Source of the DNA: Roseivirga sp.
GTDB lineage: Bacteria > Bacteroidota > Bacteroidia > Cytophagales > Cyclobacteriaceae
Length of the DNA: 64,000 nt
Direction of reading: 5' to 3'
Assembly (NCBI GenBank): GCA_029262895.1
Contig: JAJCYM010000046.1
Location: 34,593 to 98,592, forward strand
The notes beneath the pieces were generated by a model. It saw only the letters and a list, made by a program, of their open reading frames with translations. It did no database searches and was not told the DNA's origin. Position 1 is the first letter of the stretch; the number at the start of each line of letters is the position of its first letter. This document shows positions 52,568 to 62,108 of this stretch, one piece after another. A program made the translations under genes and the position numbers.

Positions 52568-53800
52568 TTAAGTAAGTAATCGGCTTTTGATAAGCTTGAT
52601 ATTGGCTTTGCTCACACCGTGATTTTTCGAGAGCGTTTCCCACTGACCCAGAGCGTGTTTGGTCTGTTCAATAATCTTGTCAATCTGAGAACGGATAAGA
52701 TTGGTTTCTGTTCCTAGCTTAATCAAATGTTCGATTGAAGGGTTTTGCCCTTCACCCATAATCAGTGTGCTTTGGTGTCCACGCGGTCCTGATGAGAAGG
52801 TCAAATCATAGGCTGGTGCAAGTTTCCATTGACCAGAGCTATCCATGAGGAAAGAGAAGTTTTTTCCATGATCGTCTCGATTATGTGAGAGCATATTAAA
52901 GACCGCGAGGTGAAACATTTTTTCCACTTCCCTGACATCCTTTGTAAGCACTCCAGTTAAGGCTATTAAATCCTCATAATCCAAAGTGGGAGTTCTGAAA
53001 TCGGAATGCAACAGGCCACTTGCCGTGTGCATATGAAGTCTTCTATTCTTACTTCTGTCAAAGCGTTGAGTGGCGAAATATCCGGCACCCATTGAAGCCG
53101 GAAATAGGTGGGCTTCTGTCATTTCAAGGCCAGCCTCTTTGGCCATTAATGAATATACATATTCGATAGCTCCTGCATCGACTCCGTCAGTTGTGTTAGC
53201 AAACTTGACAATCCAGTGTTCATAATCCTTGGGTAGGTCATGCTTGCCGTGAATAATGTGCTGCTTGTTTTCTTCAACACCAATTAAAGCTTTTGGTCTG
53301 GCTCCGGCAGATGACCCGTTCAAATCAACTAGTTCAGCCAGAACATTTTCGGCTTCTCCATCCATCACTTCCTGCGTTTGATTGGCAAGAGTGTCAAGGT
53401 TTATGATCTCCTTAGATTTCTCGCCACTATAATCAGGCTCATAAACCAAAGCGCCAAGGCCAGTGAAGCCAATATAAGCAAGCCGATCTAAAGGACTGAA
53501 TTCATTAGGTAGAAGGTTACGGCTTCTGACCAGGCGATCAAAGAGCAAGCGTCCCCACCCATCTGGTAGGCTGTCATTGAAAACACCTGGCAAGCCTTCA
53601 AAGAGACTTGGATTGAAAGTTTGAACACCAAATTCCGAGGGGAGCCTTAAAGGAGATATGTCTAGCCCGAGATCAATAAAGGCCTGATCATATTCAAAAT
53701 AAATCCTGTTATTCCGAGTCGCCAGTCTACCCACCGCAATAGTGTTTTTTCCAAAGTTAAGACCGACTTTGACTTCGTTCAGAGAGATATTATTACTCAT
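52568..53800 (-). CDS. hipA: HipA-family serine/threonine kinase toxin
   Basis: 410 residues from ATG 53800, which overlaps the hipB stop as ATGA (an ATG at 53809 is also in frame). With this start the NxDxHxKN catalytic motif in HNRDDHGKN gives Asp309, and YDLTFS gives Asp332, the same numbers as the catalytic and Mg-binding Asp of E. coli HipA. Gly-rich loop GSSAGARPK (~162-170) holds the candidate autophosphorylated serine. HipA kinases phosphorylate tRNA synthetases or similar targets and cause dormancy. Confidence 0.92.
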   Translation of the reverse strand: MSNNISLNEVKVGLNFGKNTIAVGRLATRNNRIYFEYDQAFIDLGLDISPLRLPSEFGVQTFNPSLFEGLPGVFNDSLPDGWGRLLFDRLVRSRNLLPNEFSPLDRLAYIGFTGLGALVYEPDYSGEKSKEIINLDTLANQTQEVMDGEAENVLAELVDLNGSSAGARPKALIGVEENKQHIIHGKHDLPKDYEHWIVKFANTTDGVDAGAIEYVYSLMAKEAGLEMTEAHLFPASMGAGYFATQRFDRSKNRRLHMHTASGLLHSDFRTPTLDYEDLIALTGVLTKDVREVEKMFHLAVFNMLSHNRDDHGKNFSFLMDSSGQWKLAPAYDLTFSSGPRGHQSTLIMGEGQNPSIEHLIKLGTETNLIRSQIDKIIEQTKHALGQWETLSKNHGVSKANIKLIKSRLLT

Positions 53801-54105
53801 TTTCGCCATCCTCTCTGTCGTTTTTTGTCCTCTTTATTTTTCAGCACATCATCAATGGATGAGAAACTTTCATTCAAAGGTTTTATGGCTTCAACCAAAT
53901 TTTCAAGGCATCCAAGAGCCATAGCAAGCTTGAAAAATGACTCCAACGAGATTAGCCCTTTTTGCTCGAACTTGCGCAATGAGGCTAGGCTAACACCTGA
54001 GCGTTTAGCCAGTCCTGCCTGTGTCAATTCTTTTTCAAGGCGCAGCGCGCGCATGTTCTCGGCAGTTTTTCGCAATGCCTTAGATGTAGTTATAAGTGAT
54101 TCCAT
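53797..54105 (-). CDS. hipB: HipB-like XRE antitoxin/repressor
   Basis: 102 residues with one Cro/CI-type HTH (LTQAGLAKRSGVSLASLRKFEQKGLISLES). Basic C-terminal tail KNKEDKKRQRGWRK. It should neutralise HipA and repress the operon. The start codon lies directly beside the operator-like inverted repeats at 54107-54150, so its mRNA is probably leader-poor. Confidence 0.9.
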   Translation of the reverse strand: MESLITTSKALRKTAENMRALRLEKELTQAGLAKRSGVSLASLRKFEQKGLISLESFFKLAMALGCLENLVEAIKPLNESFSSIDDVLKNKEDKKRQRGWRK

Positions 54106-54412
54106 AATAGTACTTACACTATAAATATAGACATTATTAATACTATAGTAGCAATAATACTACAATTAAGGCCTCAGAGTTCAGGTAGAATAGAAGTCAA
54201 GGTTGAAAACCAAGTTTTGCCCATACTAAAAAATCAAGCTCGAAACCTTATTCCATTCCCTTTAATACCTATTTAGAGTACTCCTGGTTATAAATCCACA
54301 GGCCGCAATAGCTCACTTTTGTCTGTGCGTAAAGCCAACAAACTAAAAAACGGCTCCAATTGACTTAAGAATAAACAAACGCTTCATATGGTTTCGCACG
54401 AGCGTGATAGAC
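54106..54412. other. intergenic region with hipBA operators
   Basis: 307 bp. The first ~60 bp hold the hipBA operator candidates; the rest (54175-54412) shows nothing recognisable. Confidence 0.5.
54107..54150. promoter_or_regulatory. candidate hipBA operators
   Basis: ATAGT-ACTTAC-ACTAT (54107-54122) and the perfect palindrome TACTATAGTA (54141-54150) share the half-site ACTAT/ATAGT and stand 34 bp apart from start to start, immediately upstream of hipB. Confidence 0.6.
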
Positions 54413-55585
54413 CTATAGATAATCTCTTAACTTAATTGATCTTTTAATCTGACCATCCTTGGTTTTAAGCAATAATTCCACACTTGTGTCTAAGGCCTTA
54501 AAAACATCTCGAATTTGTTCAATTTCAAGGGCATTTACATCAATTCCGTTAATGTGTGTGATCACATCATCTATTTGAAAGCCAGCCTTGTCAGCATCGG
54601 TGTTATCATATACTCCGGTAATCAATAAACCCGAAACAGTATCCCTCCTATCCGCATAGGAGAAACCCGTTAGGGTTGAATGGAATGATGTTTTCCTATT
54701 TTTTGCTTTTAGCAAGACTCTGGAATTTTTGAGGTCGAATAGAACTGAAAATTGTTCGAGTATTTCATTGCCCAAAAGACCTCCGAACTCTTTTTTTGAC
54801 AGGGCGCCAGCCGAATCTTCTGAATAATCGATAACTGGGAGATCAATTTTATAATTACCAATTTTGACCGATCGAGCCCTAAATTGATTTCCCTTTATTT
54901 CACCTCCCACTCCACCATAGGCATTGCGGTAGTGTAGCTTTGCAGTAACATTACTTTCGAGGTTGTATTTAACTGCGGTCGGGGAGGTGATATCCAGTGA
55001 TCCACCATTGCCTAAATCAATTTGAAACTTTTCTTTAATGACAAGGCCTTCCTTTATGGTCACTTCCAATGGAACATACATCCTATTGTTTATTATTTCT
55101 ACATCAATTGGTTGATAGTCTGTCGGAATGGTGTAATTATTGGGCTCATGAAGTACTAGAGTTCCCTTATCGTAATCTAGTTCACTCAAATACTCTCTAA
55201 GAAAACTCAGACCTATTATACCATCCACATCCTTTCCGAGAATAGGCCTTAAATGTAAGAGTGGTGTATACCTGGGAATGTATTGAGCTTCCTCAAAACT
55301 CACAGTGAGTGTATCCAGAATAACCATTACTCTTTGTGCTTCCCCACCCGCGCCTGGCAGTGAAGCCAATTGTCTTCGATGAGCCGGAAGACTCGTTGAG
55401 GCAAAGTATGCACTGTCCAGATAAAGACCATCGGCACCTGAATCCAGTACCAACCTCGCTTTCCATTCATCATTTACTTGACCATCTAAAACTATATGAT
55501 TGGTGTATTTAATCTTAAGACTGATCTGGCATAAAACCGCAGCGGGAAAAGCAAAAAGCAAAAATAAACAGGCAAAAAATCTCAT
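54413..55585 (-). CDS. retropepsin-like aspartyl protease with PDZ domain
   Basis: 390 residues from ATG 55585, which starts the signal peptide (MRFFACLFLLFAFPAAVLCQ); ATG 55594 is an alternative. First active-site motif LVLDSGADGLYLD (Asp48), with a second half around KFQIDLGNGGSLDI, giving two pepsin-like lobes in one chain. The C-terminal PDZ domain (~305-390) has GLLITGVYDNTDADKAGFQIDDVI and GID. Periplasmic or surface peptidase; targets unknown. Divergent from the PadR gene with an 85-bp shared upstream region. Confidence 0.85.
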   Translation of the reverse strand: MRFFACLFLLFAFPAAVLCQISLKIKYTNHIVLDGQVNDEWKARLVLDSGADGLYLDSAYFASTSLPAHRRQLASLPGAGGEAQRVMVILDTLTVSFEEAQYIPRYTPLLHLRPILGKDVDGIIGLSFLREYLSELDYDKGTLVLHEPNNYTIPTDYQPIDVEIINNRMYVPLEVTIKEGLVIKEKFQIDLGNGGSLDITSPTAVKYNLESNVTAKLHYRNAYGGVGGEIKGNQFRARSVKIGNYKIDLPVIDYSEDSAGALSKKEFGGLLGNEILEQFSVLFDLKNSRVLLKAKNRKTSFHSTLTGFSYADRRDTVSGLLITGVYDNTDADKAGFQIDDVITHINGIDVNALEIEQIRDVFKALDTSVELLLKTKDGQIKRSIKLRDYL

Positions 55586-55670
55586 AATTAACATCTTAGT
55601 TGAACAGTCTAACGTAATACGCAGTAGTTTTTCATTTGTTTTGTGAATGAAAAACAAATAGCTTAACACT

Positions 55671-56006
55671 ATGAATCATGAACCTATTAGCAGTCAGGAA
55701 GAGACTGTCTTGCTGGCTGTTGGCAGCTTGCAACCAGATGCCTACGCCTATGGCATCATAAAGGAAATCAGTGATGAAACCAACCAAAGTTGGTCTCTGG
55801 GCACTGTGCATACTATTCTTTATCGCCTTGAAAATAAAGGGCTTTTGAAGTCAGAAATGGGTGGAAGCAGCAGCAAAAGGGGCGGTAGAAGCAAAAGGCT
55901 TTATATGCTCAGCAATAAGGGCTACAAAGTGATGGAGGAATTGATGGCCATCCGCCAGTCTATGTGGACAAAGGTGGCTACCAACCGATTGTCCTTTAAT
56001 TCATGA
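55671..56006 (+). CDS. PadR family transcriptional regulator
   Basis: 111 residues, winged HTH: EETVLLAVGSLQPDAYAYGIIKEI and SLGTVHTILYRLENKGLLKSEMG. Its stop overlaps the permease start by 4 bp (ATGA). PadR plus FtsX-type permease pairs are frequent in Bacteroidota and the regulator presumably controls the permease. Confidence 0.92.
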   Translation: MNHEPISSQEETVLLAVGSLQPDAYAYGIIKEISDETNQSWSLGTVHTILYRLENKGLLKSEMGGSSSKRGGRSKRLYMLSNKGYKVMEELMAIRQSMWTKVATNRLSFNS

Positions 56007-58660
56007 ATGAAATCCGTGAATATCGCCCACCCAGACTGGCTCAGCGACTCCTCTCCTTCTTTTGTTCGGACGAGTGGATTGATGAAGTCCTGGGAGACCT
56101 GGACGAGCAATTTGCCGATAATCTCGAAACAAAAACCAAATCTACTGCCAAGCTACTTTACTGGTGGCAAGTGCTTAGGCTGATGAGGCCACATATTTTT
56201 AAAAAAGGAAAACGAAATTCACGAGTTATGATGACCCGCAACCACATTAAAATCTCCTATCGCAATTTGCGCAAAAACAAGATTTATGCATTTATCAATA
56301 TTCTGGGCTTGTCCGTAGGTATCGCAAGCGTCATGCTAATTGCTATTTATGTGAACTATGAGACGTCATATGATAAATTCTTTGATGATAGTGACCGAAT
56401 TCACAGGATAGCGTTGCAAAGGGTATACCCTGGTAGGGTAAAACTCTTTGGTACTTCCTCCATTATGCTGGCTCCAACGCTAAAAGAAAATTATCCGCAG
56501 GTTGAGGAAGTAACAAGGCATCATCGGCTTTTCTTCAATAACGAATTATCGGTTACTGTGGAAGATAACAATCAGGCCTTTGCAGAGACAAGATTCCATT
56601 TTGCTGATTCGGCTTTCTTTAAGGTTTTCTCTCACCAGTTCATACAAGGAAATCCCCAGACTGCGCTGGATGATGTAAACGCTGTGGTTCTTACCGAAAG
56701 CACAGCAATAAAGTATTTTGGAACCTCGGATGTACTCAATAAAACCATAAATGCGAATGGCAGCCCACTTCAGGTCAGCGGTGTAATTAAGGACGTGCCG
56801 GATAATTCACATATCCATTTCGATCTTTTGGGTTCCATCTTCAGTCTGCCATTTTTGAATAATGCCATCACTAATGGTAGTTGGATCAATCCCTGGGTCT
56901 ATACTTATGTGAAACTTCGTGAGAATATTGATTCGGATGAATTTGAAAAAGAATTTCCAAACCTCTCCGAGACCTATGGAGGGGCCAACTATGTACAGGC
57001 CCAGGGAGTCGACTGGAAGGAACAAGGTCATTCCTTCAATTACTTTCTTCAGCCTATCGAATCTATTCACCTGGAATCCAAACTCGATGTAGAGGTAGAA
57101 CCCAATAGTGATATAGCTTATGTCTACATCATCACGATCATCGCAATTATTATTCTCTCCATATCAAGCATCAATTTTGTGAATCTATCGATCGCCCGAT
57201 CTACCGAGCGCGCCAAAGAGGTAGGTATAAGAAAGGTAATGGGATCACAGAGATCGGCATTGATTTCTCAGTTTTTGACCGAGTCTATATTTATCTGCTT
57301 TTTATCTGCCATAATCTCCATTGGATTGGTCTTTCTAATCATACCCAAATTCAACGAGATACTAGGAACCAGCTTAAACTTTAGCACAGTAATCCAACCC
57401 GTTGCGTTGGTAGGCCTTTTGATCTTTATTGTTTTAATCGGCATCATGTCAGGCTTCTATCCAGCCATGGTCATATCGAAGTTGCAACCCTCTAAGGTGC
57501 TCAAGGGATCTTATAAAAGTAGTGGTAAGGGAGTATGGCTTAGAAATGGATTGATTGTGCTTCAATTTGTTATTTCGATCTTCATGATTGCGGGTTCGAT
57601 TATCGTAAGCCAACAAATGGACTACATGGTCAACAAAAATCTAGGGTTCAACAAATCTGACCTCATGGTGATCAGGGGTGCAGCATCTACAGGAGCCAAT
57701 TACAATGCCTTTTATAATGAACTCAACCAGTTGAGTGAAGTCGAATCGGTGGGGAAAACCTTTGGAGTTCCTGGTGACTTTCTGGGCAGCGGTGTTTTCG
57801 AAGTGAATAATCCTGAAATCGAGGACGTCCGCGTAAACACACTCACTGTCGACCGGGAATATATTTCTACCATGCAGTTCAAAATGGCTATGGGCCGGAG
57901 TTTCGATCCCGATTTCAACGATTCACTAAGTATCTTGGTTAATGAGGCAACGGTGCAGGCAATGGGCGTTGAAGACCCAATCGGATTGAAGTTCTTCGGA
58001 AATAATAATGCCAATGGGCCTAACCCCGAATTTACAATTGTTGGGGTAATTGAAGACTACCATTTTTATTCTCTCCATTCCGAAATCAGCCCATTAGTAA
58101 TGTTCTACGGTGGAAATAATTTCAACGCCAATGTTCTGGCATTGCGAATCAATTCAACAAATCTGTCGGAAACCATCAATAAAATAGAAGCTAAATGGAC
58201 GGATTTCTCCCAACAACCTATCCGGTATTCATTTCTGGAATCAAGCCTGGAAGAACAATATGAAGCGGATAGAGCCTCCACTTCAATATTCGACATTTTT
58301 ACCTATATAGCGATTATTATGTCTTGTACTGGTTTGTTTGGCCTTGCCACCTATGTGGTTAATCAGAGAAGCAAGGAGATGAGCATCAGAAAGGTACTTG
58401 GTGCCTCGCTTCCCAATATTATAACCGTCTTTTCAAAGGAGTTTCTAATTCTAATTGCCCTGGCATTTTTGTTAGGTACACCAGCCGCTTATTTTGCCTT
58501 AGACACCTGGCTCAGTGATTTCGCCTATCATGTTAATATTGGAGCACTTGCATTTATTATGGCAGGAGCGATAACATTAGGCCTGGTATTTATCACCGTA
58601 AGCTACCAGGGAATCAAGATAGCCCTGGTCAACCCAACCAAAATCCTCAGGAACGATTAA
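56003..58660 (+). CDS. FtsX/MacB-type ABC transporter permease with prefix domain
   Basis: 885 residues. An N-terminal 'permease prefix' domain (~1-75, PPRLAQRLLSFFCSDEWIDEVLGDLDEQF) precedes two FtsX/MacB units, each with MacB-PCD periplasmic domain and FtsX membrane segments: TM ~95-115, then ~372-480, TM ~520-540 and ~765-880. Signatures include ERAKEVGIRKVMGSQRSALISQFLTES and SKEMSIRKVLGASLPNI. No ATPase gene is adjacent, so it must use one encoded elsewhere. Confidence 0.92.
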   Translation: MNEIREYRPPRLAQRLLSFFCSDEWIDEVLGDLDEQFADNLETKTKSTAKLLYWWQVLRLMRPHIFKKGKRNSRVMMTRNHIKISYRNLRKNKIYAFINILGLSVGIASVMLIAIYVNYETSYDKFFDDSDRIHRIALQRVYPGRVKLFGTSSIMLAPTLKENYPQVEEVTRHHRLFFNNELSVTVEDNNQAFAETRFHFADSAFFKVFSHQFIQGNPQTALDDVNAVVLTESTAIKYFGTSDVLNKTINANGSPLQVSGVIKDVPDNSHIHFDLLGSIFSLPFLNNAITNGSWINPWVYTYVKLRENIDSDEFEKEFPNLSETYGGANYVQAQGVDWKEQGHSFNYFLQPIESIHLESKLDVEVEPNSDIAYVYIITIIAIIILSISSINFVNLSIARSTERAKEVGIRKVMGSQRSALISQFLTESIFICFLSAIISIGLVFLIIPKFNEILGTSLNFSTVIQPVALVGLLIFIVLIGIMSGFYPAMVISKLQPSKVLKGSYKSSGKGVWLRNGLIVLQFVISIFMIAGSIIVSQQMDYMVNKNLGFNKSDLMVIRGAASTGANYNAFYNELNQLSEVESVGKTFGVPGDFLGSGVFEVNNPEIEDVRVNTLTVDREYISTMQFKMAMGRSFDPDFNDSLSILVNEATVQAMGVEDPIGLKFFGNNNANGPNPEFTIVGVIEDYHFYSLHSEISPLVMFYGGNNFNANVLALRINSTNLSETINKIEAKWTDFSQQPIRYSFLESSLEEQYEADRASTSIFDIFTYIAIIMSCTGLFGLATYVVNQRSKEMSIRKVLGASLPNIITVFSKEFLILIALAFLLGTPAAYFALDTWLSDFAYHVNIGALAFIMAGAITLGLVFITVSYQGIKIALVNPTKILRND

Positions 58661-58718
58661 GGGCATTGCTTAGTGCATTAATTCTTGGTAGCTTAACTGA
58701 ATAAGCAAATTCTTTAGA

Positions 58719-59672
58719 ATGAACAAGTTGAAATTCGCCAATGGCGATGAGTTGGATGCCATTGGTTTGGGTACCTGGAAATCAGAACCAGGAGAGGTTT
58801 ATCAAGCCATTAGAGATGCGATCCAGATTGGTTATCGCCATATTGATTGTGCATGGATTTATCAGAATGAAGCTGAAATCGGGCAAGCATTAAAGGATGC
58901 CATTTCTGCAGGCGATGTCACCAGAAAGGAACTATGGATTACCTCAAAATTGTGGAATACATTCCATGCACCTGAAGATGTAGAAGAGGGATTAAAGCAG
59001 AGCCTGGATGCGCTTCAATTGGAATATTTGGATTTGTATCTGATGCACTGGCCCATAGCGCATAAGAAAGACGAGCCTTTCCCCAAAACAGCTTCGGGGT
59101 TTATCCCAATAACAGAGTTACCTATTAAAAACACCTGGAAGGCGCTTGAAACATGTAAGGAAAAAGGGCTTGTCAGCCATATTGGGGTCTCCAATTTCAA
59201 TGTACCCAAACTAAAAAAATTACTCGGTCTTAGCTGGATCAAACCTGAGATGAACCAGGTAGAATTGCACCCTCTTCTAGCTCAAAATGAGCTGTTGGCG
59301 TTTTGCCAGGAAAATAATATTCACGTCACCGCTTATTCACCTTTGGGCTCGAGAGACAGGGCACCAGCCATGAAGGGTGCTGAAGAACCTGATTTGTTTG
59401 AAAATCCGACTATAAAAAGAATGGCCACAGAACATGGCGTTCATCCTGCTCAAATATTGATCAAGTGGGCTGAGAACAGAGGTACAGCTGTTATTCCAAA
59501 ATCGGTAAACAAGGAGAGGTTGGCTCAGAACCTTGAAGCAGGCAATATATCGCTGAGTGACGAGAATATCGTGGCCCTTGCCCGACTGGACATGGACTAT
59601 AGATACGTCCATGGTAAATTTTGGGAGAGAGAGGGTGGTTTTTATACGGTAGACTGGCTTTGGAACCAATAA
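58719..59672 (+). CDS. aldo/keto reductase
   Basis: 317 residues, AKR fold. Catalytic tetrad visible: Asp and Tyr in HIDCAWIYQNEAEIG, Lys in WITSKLWNTFH and His in DLYLMHWPI. NADP-binding part: AYSPLGSRDR and IPKSVNKERLAQN. Reduces aldehydes or ketones; substrate not determined. Followed by a terminator shared with cspA. Confidence 0.94.
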   Translation: MNKLKFANGDELDAIGLGTWKSEPGEVYQAIRDAIQIGYRHIDCAWIYQNEAEIGQALKDAISAGDVTRKELWITSKLWNTFHAPEDVEEGLKQSLDALQLEYLDLYLMHWPIAHKKDEPFPKTASGFIPITELPIKNTWKALETCKEKGLVSHIGVSNFNVPKLKKLLGLSWIKPEMNQVELHPLLAQNELLAFCQENNIHVTAYSPLGSRDRAPAMKGAEEPDLFENPTIKRMATEHGVHPAQILIKWAENRGTAVIPKSVNKERLAQNLEAGNISLSDENIVALARLDMDYRYVHGKFWEREGGFYTVDWLWNQ

Positions 59673-59677
59673 AAAAA

Positions 59678-59697
59678 CCCTGACATAAATGTCAGGG
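59678..59697. terminator. bidirectional terminator
   Basis: Perfect 8-bp stem CCCTGACA (59678-59685) / TGTCAGGG (59690-59697), loop TAAA, with A7 before it. It serves the convergent aldo/keto reductase and cold-shock genes; the A-run is a T-run for the minus strand. Confidence 0.85.
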
Positions 59698-59729
59698 TTG
59701 ATAAATGTAGAAGTTTATAATTCTTTTAA

Positions 59730-59921
59730 TTAAGCTTTTCTAACATCGACAGCATTGATGCCTTTTCTACCTTCTTCTGTTGTGAAAGTAACTTTGTCCT
59801 CTTTTCTGATTTCATCCACTGTGCCTGACACGTGAACAAAGAATTCCTCCCCAGTTTCATCATCGATAACAAAGCCGAAGCCTTTATCCTCCAGGAAGAA
59901 TTTTACAGTACCTGTTTTCAT
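59730..59921 (-). CDS. cspA: cold-shock domain protein
   Basis: 63 residues, a single CSD. RNP1 is KGFGFV (residues 13-18) and RNP2 is FFVHVS. It binds single-stranded RNA/DNA and melts structure. Slightly acidic, somewhat diverged from E. coli CspA (FFLEDKGFGFVIDDETG instead of FNxxKGFGFI). Shares a terminator with the reductase gene. Confidence 0.95.
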   Translation of the reverse strand: MKTGTVKFFLEDKGFGFVIDDETGEEFFVHVSGTVDEIRKEDKVTFTTEEGRKGINAVDVRKA

Positions 59922-60013
59922 TGTAAATTGTTATTAGTAATAAATTAAACCGCAATTTAGGTGTTTCTAACGGTTGATACAGCAAATTTGTTCACAATAT
60001 TAATTAAAACTCT

Positions 60014-60511
60014 GTGAAGACTCTTTACATCGTAAGGCACGCTAAGTCCAGTTGGGATTATCCTCACCTATCTGACTTTGACCGACCTTTGAATAAACGA
60101 GGAAAGCGTGATGTACCAGACATGGGCGAAAGACTATCAAAAGCCGGCATTTTGCCCTCCTTGATTGTGAGTTCTCCTGCCAATCGCGCGATCAATGCGG
60201 CCAAAGGGATTGCGGAGAAGATAGGCTACCCCTTAAACAAAATTATCGAAGACCAGAACATCTACCATGCCGGCACAGGAAACCTGAAAAGGATAATTGC
60301 CGGTACTCCGAATCAATATGATTCATTGATGATTTTTGGCCATAACCCCGGATTCACCTGGCTTATCAACGACCTCTGTGATTTTTACCTGGACAACTTG
60401 CCCACCTGTGCCATCTGCGGAATTGAATTCGACATCAGTTCCTGGTCCGATATCAAAAACCAAAAAGGAAGGAAGGTCTTTTATGACTATCCTAAGTCAA
60501 GAGTGCTGTGA
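60014..60511 (+). CDS. SixA-like histidine phosphatase
   Basis: 165 residues from GTG 60014. Phosphohistidine motif LYIVRHAKSSWDYPHLSDFD (His8) with the second His in MIFGHNPGFTWL. SixA dephosphorylates phosphohistidine in relay proteins; other members act on small phosphates. Length (~160) matches SixA. No neighbours in the same operon. Confidence 0.9.
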   Translation: MKTLYIVRHAKSSWDYPHLSDFDRPLNKRGKRDVPDMGERLSKAGILPSLIVSSPANRAINAAKGIAEKIGYPLNKIIEDQNIYHAGTGNLKRIIAGTPNQYDSLMIFGHNPGFTWLINDLCDFYLDNLPTCAICGIEFDISSWSDIKNQKGRKVFYDYPKSRVL

Positions 60512-60596
60512 ATTCAGGATAGGGTTTAACTGGTAGTTGAGATCAATACCCTTTGAGGGGCAATCAGTTTGCAAGATGGTTGACTTGAGTCAAATA

Positions 60597-61718
60597 TTAA
60601 GCTGAGAGAATGTTGTGAAGGTCAATGTTTTGGTAGTAGTGATGACCATCGATATGCTTCTTTTCCAAAATACGCATGTCCGACAGCCTATTAAGGTACA
60701 TTCTTGCAGTTTTTTCTGCATACATTCCTGAATCAACTAAGTGCTTAACCTTGGTGAAAGGTTGAGTAAAGATCATATTAATCAAATCCTCTTCATTTTT
60801 AAAATTCTGAGAATCTTTCTTGACAAAAGCCAGAATCGTGTCTTTTGATCTCATTATTCCATTGATTTTGTCAAAAGTGATGTTTGAGGTGTGCTCGATG
60901 GCTCTCAGCATAAAAAGTATCCAAGCTTTCCATGATCCTCTTTGAGAAACACCCATGAGCCCGGAGTAATAATCATCCTTATTGTCGTTGATATACCTAC
61001 TAAGAAATAGTATTGGAATATCAAGAAGACCTTTTGAAACCAAATAGTTTATATTGAACACACGGCCCGTCCTACCATTGCCATCTCTAAATGGATGTAT
61101 TAACTCCAACTGACAATGGGCTATAGCCATTTTTAACAGATAATCTAATTTGAATTGTTCATCGTCATTAACGAATTCAATCAAATTCTCCATTTTTTCT
61201 TCAAGGATTCCTTCACCTCGCGGAGGGGTGTAGATCACCTCTCCAGCATTTAACCCAGACCTGCCCCTTCTAATAACTGTTTCAGTAAACACGGGTCGAA
61301 CTATATCACTTGTCCTTTTGATTTGTTGAAAAACTTCAATGAAATATTGTAGATCAAATTGATCATTGGCCTTTAAATAATTGTATCCTGACCAAAGTGC
61401 TTCACGATACCTTAATACTTCTTTGGGTGCCCCATCTTCTTCAGGACGCTGATCGCTGTAAGCTTTGTATAGTTCATCATCTGTAGTGAAGATATTCTCT
61501 ATCGCACTGGACATTTTTGCTTCTTGCAAACTGATTGTATTAACCAATAAGCCTTGATTTGGAATGATCACACTCCTTCCATGGAGCCGAGCTAGAGCCG
61601 CCTTCGCCTCTCCTAATGTTTCTAAAACTTCGGTATCATAAAACTCAGCTTTATCAATTGGCAAAAGTGGAAGGTCATTCCATGGAACGTTTCTATCAGG
61701 ATTAATCAAATAGGGCAT
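60597..61718 (-). CDS. Fic family protein (AMP-transferase type)
   Basis: 373 residues. An N-terminal Fic_N segment with inhibitory motif SSAIEN (S70...E74-N75, the (S/T)xxxE(G/N) pattern) is followed by the Fic core HPFRDGNGRTGR (His208) and a C-terminal winged-helix (~300-373). Having the inhibitory helix N-terminal in the same chain makes it class II. Fic enzymes transfer AMP to protein hydroxyls. Its upstream region carries three phased inverted repeats. Confidence 0.93.
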   Translation of the reverse strand: MPYLINPDRNVPWNDLPLLPIDKAEFYDTEVLETLGEAKAALARLHGRSVIIPNQGLLVNTISLQEAKMSSAIENIFTTDDELYKAYSDQRPEEDGAPKEVLRYREALWSGYNYLKANDQFDLQYFIEVFQQIKRTSDIVRPVFTETVIRRGRSGLNAGEVIYTPPRGEGILEEKMENLIEFVNDDEQFKLDYLLKMAIAHCQLELIHPFRDGNGRTGRVFNINYLVSKGLLDIPILFLSRYINDNKDDYYSGLMGVSQRGSWKAWILFMLRAIEHTSNITFDKINGIMRSKDTILAFVKKDSQNFKNEEDLINMIFTQPFTKVKHLVDSGMYAEKTARMYLNRLSDMRILEKKHIDGHHYYQNIDLHNILSA

Positions 61719-61737
61719 TACTGTAAATCTACATAAT

Positions 61738-61911
61738 CAAACGGTATTATAATAATATTTTACCGTTTGATATCCTTCGGAACGGTAGAATCAAACACAA
61801 ATTCAATGCAAACGGTATAATTTTAATATTTTACTGTTTGAATAAAAATCAGGCGGTATTAAATACGTCCATTTCTAATCAAACATTATTAACGTTCCAT
61901 TTTACCGTTTA
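61738..61911. promoter_or_regulatory. three operator-like inverted repeats with 71-bp period
   Basis: CAAACGGTA...TACCGTTTG (61738-61769), CAAACGGTA...TACTGTTTG (61809-61840) and the weaker CAAACATTA...TACCGTTTA (61880-61911). Every unit has 9-nt arms and a 14-bp spacer, and left edges are exactly 71 bp apart. Extra CGGTA half-sites at 61783 and 61854 keep the same period. Just upstream of fic, they look like a multi-site binding array. Confidence 0.75.
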
Positions 61912-61993
61912 CTCTTTATTTTTGCTTCTAGTTGCCAGCAACATCATTTGAGATCGCAATAGAAGTGACAAAAGTTCCATCTGGTAGAATAAC

Positions 61994-62098
61994 ATGGCCA
62001 TAACAAACACTATCATCCATAAGCTTACTGAGCTACTTACTAAGGATGATGTGCCAGGACACTTTTATGGATATTTGAAAAGTCCAGCTTACGGATAA
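61994..62098 (+). CDS. weak small ORF
   Basis: 34 codons (MAITNTIIHKLTELLTKDDV...). No recognised family and no Shine-Dalgarno; could be a relic or chance. Listed only because the region is otherwise empty. Confidence 0.2.
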   Translation: MAITNTIIHKLTELLTKDDVPGHFYGYLKSPAYG

Positions 62099-62108
62099 TA
62101 GTTGAAAA

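Larger units (their letters stand above)
61719..62108. other. intergenic region with phased repeats
   Basis: 390 bp between the minus-strand fic and hslU genes. It contains three CAAACGGTA-type inverted repeats at 61738-61911 and a weak ORF at 61994-62098; nothing else recognised. Confidence 0.6.
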
